64,000 nucleotides of DNA, from assembly GCA_030849065.1 (NCBI GenBank), contig JASAON010001653.1, positions 1 through 64,000 of the forward strand, read 5' to 3'. Below, piece by piece: positions 8,311 through 16,352 of this stretch. Source of the stretch: Jaenimonas drosophilae (lineage: Eukaryota > Euglenozoa > Kinetoplastea > Trypanosomatida > Trypanosomatidae). How positions within the stretch are numbered: position 1 is the stretch's first letter; every line of letters begins with the position of its first letter. Position numbers and translations under genes: made by a program. Below the pieces are notes generated by a model. It made no database searches and was not told the origin of the DNA. It saw nothing but the letters and a program-made list of their open reading frames with translations.

Positions 8311-10389
8311 ATGACTATCCTTCATCATCGTCGGTACCATCATGTGGATGACCTTATCGGTACACCACAGGAGATGAAGAGCGGCTTTACCCACTTCAGC
8401 TCACGGCGGTTTATTGGTATGCGCGGAGGTGGCGCAAGCGGTTCAAAGGAGAACAGCTCGTCCGGCAAGTCGGCTCCTGCTACCGCTGCCGCCAAGAAAT
8501 CCACCCCTGCGCCAGAAGCACCGCCACCGCCGCGGCCAACCCTCACCATCGTGACGGAGCTCGAGAGCGGAAGCGACAAGGATGAGACGTGGGTCAACAA
8601 CAACTCCATCTTGAGCATGGCAACTTCGGTGCCCAACCCAGCTTACGGAGGTGTGCTTGGTGCCTCGGTGCCAGCCAACACAGCTTCCATCCTAAACTGC
8701 CCCAATTCGGAGCCCTCGATGCCGCGACTCTCGGCGACCCCTATCGTTCCCATCGCCCCCATCGCTGAGGCGGACCAGCGCATGAAGGTGCTGCAGCAGC
8801 TCGAGAGCAAGTTTGGCCAAGACGGCAAGAAGCCTCTTCCAGCAGCGTCCACCGCTAAGCACTCGGCGGGGGCGTCCCCTGCAGCATCGTCGCCCTCCAA
8901 GAGTGGGGCGGACAGCACCGCCAGCAAAGGTGGCGTGCTGACGAGCACCATTGATACCAAAAAGGGGGCGGAGAAGGAGAAGAAGTCCAGCGGGCCAAAA
9001 ACAGTGGCCCAGATGCGACGGGAGCGACGGGAGCAGGTTCTGCGCGTCGGGGTGCAGCGACTCCAGAAACGCTTGGGTGACCTCCATCTCCACCTTCATA
9101 ATGTGCGTCATGACGGCAACTGTCAGTTCCGCTCCATTGCCTACCAGCTCCTTGGTAGTGAGCACTACCACGATTGCATCCGTAGCCACGTTGCCAGCTA
9201 CATGCGTTCACGCAGGGAGAAGTTCGACTTCTACTTCGATACCAAGGAAAAGGCAGATGCCTACTACACCGGTGTGGCCAAGGGAGGAACGTGGGGAGAT
9301 GAGCTCACCCTACGAGCCGCCAGCGACAGCCTGTGCCTGAATATTCACGTAATCTCCTCCGAGGAACACCACTGCTACATCACCTATCGCCCCAGCCCCG
9401 ACGCCCCTCCACCGCCTTCCTTCTTGGTGGACATGCAGAGCATTCAAGAGCGGCATCGAGCGGAGCGCAAGTCTCAGCATCTGGATGCTGCCTCGCCCAT
9501 CTTCGACGCCACCGCCATTCAGCAGGCACTGCAGCAACGACTGACAGAGGCAGATATTTTCAGCACCACACCTCATTTTGCCGCCGAAGGAACGGCAGTG
9601 CAGCCTGCCGCTGAGGATAATGCGGAGCAAGCAGGAAATCATATGGCCAAGTTCGTTGCTGCTGGCGCCGAAGTCGGCGGAGACGGTGTTGCTGGTGGGC
9701 CGGAGATCAACAACATCATTCGTCGTCCCGTGCTGCCCACCGTCCCCAGCAGCAACAACACCAGCTCCCGCGCTGGTCGTTATGGTGGTCCACTCTTCAC
9801 TGCCAATGAAGGGCACGTCACTCTGCTCGCCAGCTCCTACAAGAGTGGCTCCAAATCGCTTCGGCAGAGCTTTGCCGGCCTTCCCTCACACTGCCTGGAT
9901 GGAGCGAGCACTAGTGGAGTTACCGCGAACAGCTTCTACAACTCCTCCTTCAGTCTCGCACCAGGTGATTGTGTGGCGGCAGATGGAGGCAGTGGTCCCA
10001 TGACGCCAAGCTGCGGCCTCAACCCCATCGCGATGAGCTCCAGTGTCACCGGAGCCAGCGAAGCCGACCTCAGCGGTATCAGCGGAGGAGCAGGAACACG
10101 TTTCCTCTTCGAGGCCCGATCGGAGCCGGTGGACGTCTTCCTATCGTATCTCTGCCCGGTCCAATACAACGCTGTTGTGGTGGAGGAGTTCGAGGATGTG
10201 CTCGAGGCTGCACAGAACCAGCAGCAGCCCTCCCCAGGAGCGACGGTTACTCCTCCCCATGGAATCACCCCCGTAGGCTCCAGCCCGCGACTGGCGACGA
10301 GTGCCATGGCCGGTCCATCTCCTGGCCAGTTCGTCAGTGTTCCGTTTCTTCGCCCACCTGGCAACGACTCTACTAGCCTGGAGACGTAA
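8311..10389 (+). CDS. OTU-domain protein with split domain and altered catalytic His
   Basis: Member of the ovarian-tumour cysteine peptidase family, normally deubiquitinases. The first 245 or so of 692 residues are low-complexity (Pro/Ala/Ser/Lys). The OTU core starts with LHLHNVRHDGNCQFRSIAYQ: Asp268 and Cys271 of DGNC are the usual catalytic Asp and nucleophile. It continues through YYTGVAKGGTWGDELTLRAA, the standard WG(D)xxTLxAAAD element, to EEHHCYITYRP at about 351-361. The last OTU strand pair, normally shortly after this and containing the catalytic His (FLSFWxxVHYNS in plant OTUs), appears only at 611-621 as FLSYLCPVQYNA, after a Ser/Gly/Ala-rich insertion of about 240 residues. The expected His is Gln618. 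So the enzyme may be inactive, or may use another His (353 or 354). Cytosolic; no signal peptide. Confidence 0.85.
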   Translation: MTILHHRRYHHVDDLIGTPQEMKSGFTHFSSRRFIGMRGGGASGSKENSSSGKSAPATAAAKKSTPAPEAPPPPRPTLTIVTELESGSDKDETWVNNNSILSMATSVPNPAYGGVLGASVPANTASILNCPNSEPSMPRLSATPIVPIAPIAEADQRMKVLQQLESKFGQDGKKPLPAASTAKHSAGASPAASSPSKSGADSTASKGGVLTSTIDTKKGAEKEKKSSGPKTVAQMRRERREQVLRVGVQRLQKRLGDLHLHLHNVRHDGNCQFRSIAYQLLGSEHYHDCIRSHVASYMRSRREKFDFYFDTKEKADAYYTGVAKGGTWGDELTLRAASDSLCLNIHVISSEEHHCYITYRPSPDAPPPPSFLVDMQSIQERHRAERKSQHLDAASPIFDATAIQQALQQRLTEADIFSTTPHFAAEGTAVQPAAEDNAEQAGNHMAKFVAAGAEVGGDGVAGGPEINNIIRRPVLPTVPSSNNTSSRAGRYGGPLFTANEGHVTLLASSYKSGSKSLRQSFAGLPSHCLDGASTSGVTANSFYNSSFSLAPGDCVAADGGSGPMTPSCGLNPIAMSSSVTGASEADLSGISGGAGTRFLFEARSEPVDVFLSYLCPVQYNAVVVEEFEDVLEAAQNQQQPSPGATVTPPHGITPVGSSPRLATSAMAGPSPGQFVSVPFLRPPGNDSTSLET

Positions 10390-11160
10390 GCCAAATAATG
10401 GATTGGGTTTTGTGTTTTGTTGTATCACCCTGGGGTGTGTGTGTCGCATGCAAGGGTGCCTATGTTGGTAGTGTGGTGAGTGTGGTGTGGAGCTAACGCA
10501 GAACGATGTGTTTGTGCGTGCGTCCGTTGATTGCCACACGATCGTCGTGCCTCTCCACTGTCACAACCCCTCGTCCGGGCTGTATCTCTCTCATTGCCCA
10601 TAAACTACCATCCTTGTGCTGGTATGCGTCATTAGCGTCGCTGCTTTTTTTTGTTTGCCGAAACTGGAAGAAAAATAAGGTGCGACTCAATGTAGGGTAG
10701 CAGCACGCCCGCCGTAATTAGGTGCAGTTGGGTGAGGAGACTAGAGCGTGCCTTTCTCGCTCTGCGGATAAGCACTCTCTTCGCGCACAAGACTCGTCGC
10801 CATCGTGAACGTGGGTGCCTGGGAGATGCGCCCCAACCTTAAATCCATTTCTTCGTTCGAATTTGCGTGCACGTAGGAGATTGACTCTCGAACTTGCGGG
10901 AGGTCACGTTGCTTTATTCCTTTCGTGTGTGCTCCAGACCCCACTTCACTTTCACCATGCATGCAATGGAAACTTGTGTATGTACTCAAGGGAGATGCCG
11001 GTCATCCGCTCTCCAGACCTTTGCTGTCAGCGCCTTCCATCGTCCACTCCACACTCATCCTCCACCTCTTCCTTACTCAATTCTTCGTTGCTATGCATGA
11101 TCAGATAGTGGTCGGTGCAGGACACGTCGTTCCTCTCTACTCCGTTGTGCGTCATCAACC
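10390..11160. other. intergenic region, 771 bp, no supported gene
   Basis: 3' UTR of the OTU gene with GT-rich stretches near 10408-10480, then a spacer. A pyrimidine-rich stretch at about 11055-11090 followed by AG at 11103-11104 is a plausible acceptor zone for ARL6. No RNA gene recognised. Confidence 0.5.
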
Positions 11161-11715
11161 ATGGGGCAGTCAAAAAGTCAGCTGAACTTCATCATTTGCG
11201 GTCTGGATAACAGCGGCAAGACAACGATCCTGAACCAGATTAAGCCGCCAAAGGAGCGCACAACCACCATTGCCCCCACGGTAGGGTACAACGTAGAGTC
11301 TTTTAGTGATGCGCAGGTCAAGTTTACAGCCTTTGACATGGGCGGCTCCAAGAAGTTCCGTGGGTTGTGGGAGAGCTACTATCAAACTGCACATGGTGTC
11401 ATTTTTGTGGTGGATAGCGCCGATGTACTGAGACTGTGCGTCGTCAAGGATGAGATCCAGCAGCTGGTAAGCCACCCAGACATCCAGCAGTCGAAGCTTC
11501 CTGTTCTCCTCTTCGCAAACAAGATGGACCTCCCAGGGGCCAAGAATGCGGCCTCACTCACGCAGATTCTGGAGCTCAATTCCATCCTGGCCGATCATAG
11601 CTTCAACATCTTTGCCTCAGACGCCCTGCGTGGAATTGGACTCGATGATGGTATGGCCTGGTTGAGGGCCGCGATGCTCAAGCAAGAGGCAAAGCAGAAG
11701 AAGAGCAAGAAGTAG
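11161..11715 (+). CDS. ARL6: ARL6/BBS3-type small GTPase
   Basis: ARF-like GTPase that recruits the BBSome coat to membranes at the ciliary or flagellar base. The 184-aa product has the P-loop GLDNSGKTT (14-22), a switch I Thr in APTVGYNVESF, the NKMD guanine motif (120-123) and the ASDA motif (152-155). Two features point to ARL6 rather than another ARL: the HPDI motif after the third helix (105-108) and the ASDALRGIGLDDGMAWL ending. Gly2 followed by Gln-Ser-Lys-Ser is a good N-myristoylation signal. The switch II motif is DMGGSKKFR: the Gln normally following DxxG in ARF proteins is Ser63, which should affect GTP hydrolysis. A Lys-rich tail (KQKKSKK) could help membrane or nuclear binding. 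The DRC10 gene upstream is also flagellar. Confidence 0.88.
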   Translation: MGQSKSQLNFIICGLDNSGKTTILNQIKPPKERTTTIAPTVGYNVESFSDAQVKFTAFDMGGSKKFRGLWESYYQTAHGVIFVVDSADVLRLCVVKDEIQQLVSHPDIQQSKLPVLLFANKMDLPGAKNAASLTQILELNSILADHSFNIFASDALRGIGLDDGMAWLRAAMLKQEAKQKKSKK

Positions 11716-12067
11716 GCGGACCTCTTTTTGATGGATGGAGGGCAATAGGGATCAGGAGGGTAGAGGTGCCGGGCCCACCCTCTTGCGTCGTGTCGCTCAA
11801 TAGCCCGTTGCTATTTTACACGTCACCCCACAAAGGCACTCTCCAGTGCCCTCGAAAGCGTTCTGAATTGCCGATGCTGTTGGAAGTCTCCTGCTCAGCA
11901 GAAGTGAGACGTTGCTCTCTTGATGTGCCAGGATGTGTCCAGAGTAAGTTGCATCTGCTCATCATAACGATGTATATAATTTCCTTTTCTCGTTGCTTTC
12001 GGTATCACTACAATAGTAGCTCAAGTAACTCTAACCTATTACCCCCAAAATATCCTTCACTAGCTGG
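11716..12067. other. intergenic region, 352 bp
   Basis: Spacer with no gene. The 3' end is pyrimidine-rich, and an AG at 12062-12063 stands four bases before the next ATG; an earlier AG is at 12014-12015. Confidence 0.55.
12030..12063 (+). promoter_or_regulatory. candidate trans-splice acceptor directly before NAA38-like ATG
   Basis: A C/T-rich run with an A-rich interruption leads to CACTAG, with AG at 12062-12063. Only CTGG separates it from the ATG at 12068. If used, the gene-encoded 5' UTR is four bases. The AG at 12014-12015 is the alternative. Confidence 0.4.
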
Positions 12068-12364
12068 ATGACCGTGACCACCACTAGTTCGAATCATGGA
12101 GTGGCTTCTCCCGAGAAGGATGAGCCCTTCCTCGGTCGTGAGCTTCGTGTGGAGCTGACCGACGGCCGCATCGTCGCTGGCACGCTCATCGCTTTCGAGG
12201 GAAGCGGAGACCTGCTGCTCAGCAGCAGCGTGGAGCAGCGACAGTTCAAGGATGGATTCATCCACCACCGCGGGCTCAACCTCATGGCGATTCCCTTCAA
12301 GTACGTCAAGACGCTTCACCGCCGCCTTCCTGGAAATGAGCCCCTCATCGCTCAACTGCAGTAA
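12068..12364 (+). CDS. NAA38: NAA38/LSMD1-like Sm-fold protein (NatC auxiliary subunit)
   Basis: A 98-aa protein made almost entirely of one Sm fold. Sm1-like residues 22-54 contain LGRELRVELTDGRIVAGTL, and Sm2-like residues 68-85 contain RGLNLMAIPFKYVKTLHRR. The TDGR motif at the first turn and the LxLxxIPxxxV ending are those of NAA38 (LSMD1), the small partner of NAA30 and NAA35 in the NatC N-terminal acetyltransferase. Canonical Sm and LSm proteins instead carry the RG-I/V-RY type motif in Sm2, which is absent here. By family, the product would act in the cytosol at the ribosome in co-translational acetylation. Another LSm-like role is possible because the sequence is short. Confidence 0.75.
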   Translation: MTVTTTSSNHGVASPEKDEPFLGRELRVELTDGRIVAGTLIAFEGSGDLLLSSSVEQRQFKDGFIHHRGLNLMAIPFKYVKTLHRRLPGNEPLIAQLQ

Positions 12365-13767
12365 AAAAAAAGAAAACATGTCAACATCTCTTCAGGAGTA
12401 TGTGCCCGTACAAGGGAGGAAGAGGATTCTGTGCGTGTGTTGTGAGGTGCTGAGCTATCGATGAATCCTCCACAGAAGTGAATCTCCTTCTCACTCTTCT
12501 CTCCCGCGGTTGCATATGCACAGCCACCATGGCGCGATGGCCTGCGGTGTGCCAGCAGTATCGTTGTGTTCTACTAAAGGCCGTTTGAGCGACGTGTGGT
12601 ATAGGAGACTCAGGCACGCTCGCCGCATGGGCGTGACTCCTCCTTCTCAACCACCACCACCACCACCTTAAATGATTTGCTCTCATGATTGATGACTCCA
12701 TCACAGGACAGGTTAATGTCTCTCCTCTTCACTGCCCCTATGTGTCTGGTGTTCCTCGGGTGAGTATGGGTGAAGGCATTCCAACCTCCACTGCTCGCCC
12801 CCCTAAAGAGGGTTGCAGGAGTACGCTGACATCACCTTAATGATTCGGTCTTCTACTCCAACCTTCTCGCTTTTACCCACTGTAGCTTCTACAAGACTAC
12901 CTCATACACGTGACTTTAGGCTGAAATCCATCCATAAGTTTCCTCGTTCTTTCCCTGATTGCCGTTGCCACCCTCCCCACAGCGACAAAAAAACCCAAAA
13001 CAGAAACACAAGAAATTCTATTCCATTTGTCCGATCGTCCTCCATCCAAACAGGTTGCCTCTCGGCTACGTGTATAGGATCGTTACGCGACCTCCGTATT
13101 AAGCTATCTTTGTTTCTTCCCTGCTACTTTTTGACGGCAATCTTCCCATTTGCCATTTTGCGCTCTGTTTGCAATTTTCCTTGCTTCTTTTCCTTTTCAA
13201 GTACAGGCGCCGGTTATATCAGTTCTTTGAGTTGATTTCGCAAGCGTGTGAGTGTTCATTCGGAGGAACGAGCTCTACCTCAATCATTCTGACCAACTCT
13301 GAGTAGTAAGCGTAGAAGCATCTAGTCGTCACTTCTCTCGACCAGCGCCTCCTACAGATCAAACGAGTTGCCTTCATTGAGTGGTACCCCTTCGTACTCC
13401 ATCATTGCCCCCACCCCCACCCAAGCTGAGTATTCTTCCCACCTGCAGAAATATACCAGATACTTGAGTGACTCCTTTTTCTATACCTTTGGCTTTGTTT
13501 ATCTTTCTCTTCTTCATTCGCTGTGTTCTTTTCTTGTGAACTCTCACCTCTCATTCTTGTTGCTGGTGATACTGGAGCTGGTGGCTTTTGCTTGACTTTG
13601 TTGCTCCATACTCCCTTCTTTTTCTCGCACATATACCTTCTACGCCGCCCTATCACTTGTCCCCGGCTATTTGGGGACGGTAATCCTCCAAGCCCCCCCC
13701 CCGACCTCCTAGTTGCTGTTTTGCGTTTTCTTTTTCGCGTGGCACTTCAGCTTCACACTACCCTACC
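12365..13767. other. intergenic region, 1.4 kb, pyrimidine-rich, no supported gene
   Basis: Begins with an A-rich run just after the NAA38-like stop. From about 12840 on it is strongly pyrimidine-rich, with runs such as 13475-13555 and 13610-13640, and a run of ten C at 13693-13702. Several AGs after tracts could serve as acceptors. Open frames are translated C/T tracts (Phe/Leu/Ser/Pro-rich). No tRNA-like TTCGA arm in a cloverleaf context and no clear C/D-box pair were seen. Confidence 0.55.
13714..13750 (+). promoter_or_regulatory. candidate trans-splice acceptor for the FAAH-like gene
   Basis: T-rich tract (TTTTGCGTTTTCTTTTTCGC) followed by CACTTCAG, AG at 13749-13750. This leaves a 17-base leader with no ATG before the start at 13768. 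Confidence 0.5.
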
Positions 13768-15573
13768 ATGATCCCATTCACGACGATGCTTCCCCAAACA
13801 GTCCTTGCTGTTGTGGTGGGCGCGATCATTGCCTTCCATAGCGGCTATCTGCTCGGGCTGGTCGTGTACTTCGTCGCTGTCTGCGGAGTTCGCAGCGCAT
13901 GGCTGTCTCGCTTTCAGAAGGCTGGACCGCGTACCTCTCGGCAGGTTCCGTCGGAGCCTATTGCCCCCTGTCAGCAACTCTCCGCCCAGGCTCTCAGCAA
14001 AGCCTACGAAGATGGTAAGTACTCATGTGTGGAGGTGACGCGGACCTATATTGAGCATATTAAGCGGGTTAATCCTTATCTCAATATCATTGTATTTGAT
14101 TGCTTTGATGAAGCCATGGCTACCGCCCAGGAAGCCGATCGTACGTGGGCTGCCTGGCGTGCTGACCGCCGCAAGCCCAAGCCAAGCTGGCTTCTCGGGG
14201 TTCCCTGCACCATCAAGGAGTGCATGATGTGTGTGGGCTGCCCCAACTCGTCCGGACATCCCAATCGCCGAGACATCACCTCCCTGGTTGATAGCCCGGT
14301 CGTCAAAAACTTCCGCGATGCGGGTGCCGTCATTCTTGGAGTCACCAACACGAGTGAGTTGTGCATGTGGTATGAAAGCAACAACTACGTCTACGGCATC
14401 ACCTGCAATCCTTATGACACTCGCTCCCTCGTGGGAGGGAGTAGTGGTGGGGAGGGCAGTGCTGCCGGTGCCGCCTTCTCCACCTTCAGTCTTGGCAGCG
14501 ACATTGGTGGCTCCATCCGCATGCCTGCCTACTTCAACGGCGTCTACGGTCACAAGGCCAGTGCACATTACATCTCCAACCGGGGGCAACACCCGGGAGC
14601 AAAATCATCTGCCCATCACTACATGTCCACCGGCCCCATCACTCGCTTCCCCGAGGACTTGCTCCCTCTCTGCCTAGTGGCCGCCAAGGGAGGCTTTGAT
14701 CAGGACCCCGTCCGCTTTCCCCCATGCAGCCCGCTCCGTCAGTTGCGTGACCTCAGCAAGATCAAGCTGCGGGTCTTTGCCGTGGAGGACTACGGCCTCC
14801 CTCTTATCTCTGTGGACCCACGGCAGAAGGCAGCGGTGCATCTCGCCGCGGAGGCTCTCCGAACTCAGTGTGGGGCAGAGGTGACCTACATCAACATTCG
14901 TGATGCGACAAGCCCAGCCATGTTTCGGCCATTTCGAAAGGTTGTGGCGATGTGGGCCTCTGTCCTCACGGCTGACCCTGGTGAGGAGAGGTTCTCCGCC
15001 CTCATGGCTCAGGGAGAGACCAAGTCTATCAATTGGTTTGCCGAGCTCGTGCGCTGGATGGTGGGCCGCTCTCAGCATACCCTTGCGGCCCTTGTGCTCT
15101 GCGTGTTGGAGACGTTGGAGCTTGCCCTGCCGGCCTGGATGACAATCAGCCAGTCTGACCTCGCTGGTCCGCTTCGCCGGCAACTGGATGAGCTGCTGGG
15201 GGAGGATGGAGTGCTTCTCTGTCCGACCTTCCCCAAGGTGCCCCTTCGTCACCATCATCCCTTGTGGAACCCCTTCATGTTTCAATACACCGCAGCTTTC
15301 AATGTGTTGCAACTGCCAGCGACGGCATGCCCAATTTGGCCCCCGGAGGAGATGCTTACTTCTCGGAACGCCCCAACTGTCTTCGAAGCCCGCTCCCATG
15401 GTCTCGACCGGTGTGCGCACCTGCCCAAGGGAATTCAGGTTGTGGCGGGATATGGCCATGATGAGCTCTGCCTCAGTGTGGCGCAAGAGTTGGGGAAGGC
15501 CAAGTGTGGTGGCTATCGCTACCCTGGATGGGCTCAACTGGAGGGAGAGAGTAAGAAGACTCGACGAGGGTAA
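13768..15573 (+). CDS. FAAH2: fatty-acid amide hydrolase, FAAH2-like (amidase signature family)
   Basis: Serine hydrolase of the amidase signature family, predicted to cleave fatty-acid amides or N-acylethanolamines. The 601-aa product has a hydrophobic N-terminus (about 8-45), likely a membrane anchor as in FAAH2, then the catalytic domain. The triad is complete: Lys150 in PCTIKEC, Ser225 in VGGSSGGEG and the nucleophile Ser249 in GSDIGGSIRMPA. The spacings Lys-75-Ser-24-Ser are exactly those of mammalian FAAH (142, 217, 241). Further FAAH2-type blocks are PNSSG, RRD, NTSELCMWYES and, near the end, KGIQVVAGYGHDELCLSVAQ. A GGTAAGT sequence at about 14014 is read through in frame and is not an intron. 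The start ATG lies just after a good splice acceptor. Confidence 0.92.
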   Translation: MIPFTTMLPQTVLAVVVGAIIAFHSGYLLGLVVYFVAVCGVRSAWLSRFQKAGPRTSRQVPSEPIAPCQQLSAQALSKAYEDGKYSCVEVTRTYIEHIKRVNPYLNIIVFDCFDEAMATAQEADRTWAAWRADRRKPKPSWLLGVPCTIKECMMCVGCPNSSGHPNRRDITSLVDSPVVKNFRDAGAVILGVTNTSELCMWYESNNYVYGITCNPYDTRSLVGGSSGGEGSAAGAAFSTFSLGSDIGGSIRMPAYFNGVYGHKASAHYISNRGQHPGAKSSAHHYMSTGPITRFPEDLLPLCLVAAKGGFDQDPVRFPPCSPLRQLRDLSKIKLRVFAVEDYGLPLISVDPRQKAAVHLAAEALRTQCGAEVTYINIRDATSPAMFRPFRKVVAMWASVLTADPGEERFSALMAQGETKSINWFAELVRWMVGRSQHTLAALVLCVLETLELALPAWMTISQSDLAGPLRRQLDELLGEDGVLLCPTFPKVPLRHHHPLWNPFMFQYTAAFNVLQLPATACPIWPPEEMLTSRNAPTVFEARSHGLDRCAHLPKGIQVVAGYGHDELCLSVAQELGKAKCGGYRYPGWAQLEGESKKTRRG

Positions 15574-16352
15574 CCGCCGCGTCGAGCGACTCAGAACTCC
15601 AGTCGCCATCATGGTACACGCACACCACTCCTCTTTGGGCTCCACTGGGGTGGCGCGCACACTTTAAATGTTAACTTAGGATGTCTAAAGAGAAAGGTAG
15701 TTGTTTCTTTGTTCCTTTTTCTTTGCGCTCGTGATGCGTGATGTGTAAGTTGGCACAGGTGAGAAGAAAGAGTTGTCTCTTCCTTCCTGTGTGCCCCCAC
15801 GGGAGGAGAAAAGTTTGGTTGCTCTCTACTTTACCATCTGCGTGGCAGCGGTGTGTTTTTGGTTCGCGGCTATCCAAGGCTGTTGTCCTAGGAAGGTGAA
15901 CGCAGGGAATGCCTTCGTAACCTTAGTGCTCGCGAATGCTCGCGGGGGGAATCACAGCGAGTTCGGTGGTAAAGAAATCAAAAGCACGCTTTGAGCGTGT
16001 CCTTCCACAACCCACTCCTCCCATAACGGCACCCGTGTTTGTCCGTTCATTTCTCCCTCTCTTTTTTTTTCCCTCATACTCGAAACGCTCGATTATCGTT
16101 CATTTATCTTGCACCACCTGGTGCAACTGCGGTGGCATAGAACAACTGTATGGGACATCAACTTGTTCTTTGTATTTCACCTTCTTTACTGATCTACCTG
16201 GGCATTATAGGTGACGTAGCACCACCACAACTCCCTCTTTGTTTGAACTGCTCCCCACTTGATCGTCAGGAGGGGGAGGGTTGGTCCAACACACACCGGG
16301 ATAGACGGACGCACACGCACCCATATATCCCACGTAGCACCACCATAAACAC
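15574..16352. other. intergenic region, 779 bp, no supported gene
   Basis: 3' UTR of the amidase gene plus spacer. A T-rich tract lies at about 16046-16075, and a second pyrimidine stretch at 16162-16200 ends with AG at 16209-16210, the best acceptor candidate for the polymerase gene. No gene or RNA recognised. Confidence 0.5.

Noticed and set aside
12085..12100. TTCGAATC resembling a tRNA T-arm
   Set aside because: It lies in the coding start of the NAA38-like gene, and no acceptor or anticodon stem can be formed around it.
14014..14022. GGTAAGT, resembling a 5' splice site, in the FAAH-like gene
   Set aside because: The frame continues and encodes conserved FAAH sequence across it; cis-introns are very rare in kinetoplastids.
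14674..15660. Minus-strand open frame (328 codons)
   Set aside because: Antisense to the FAAH-like gene, whose catalytic motifs prove the + strand frame.
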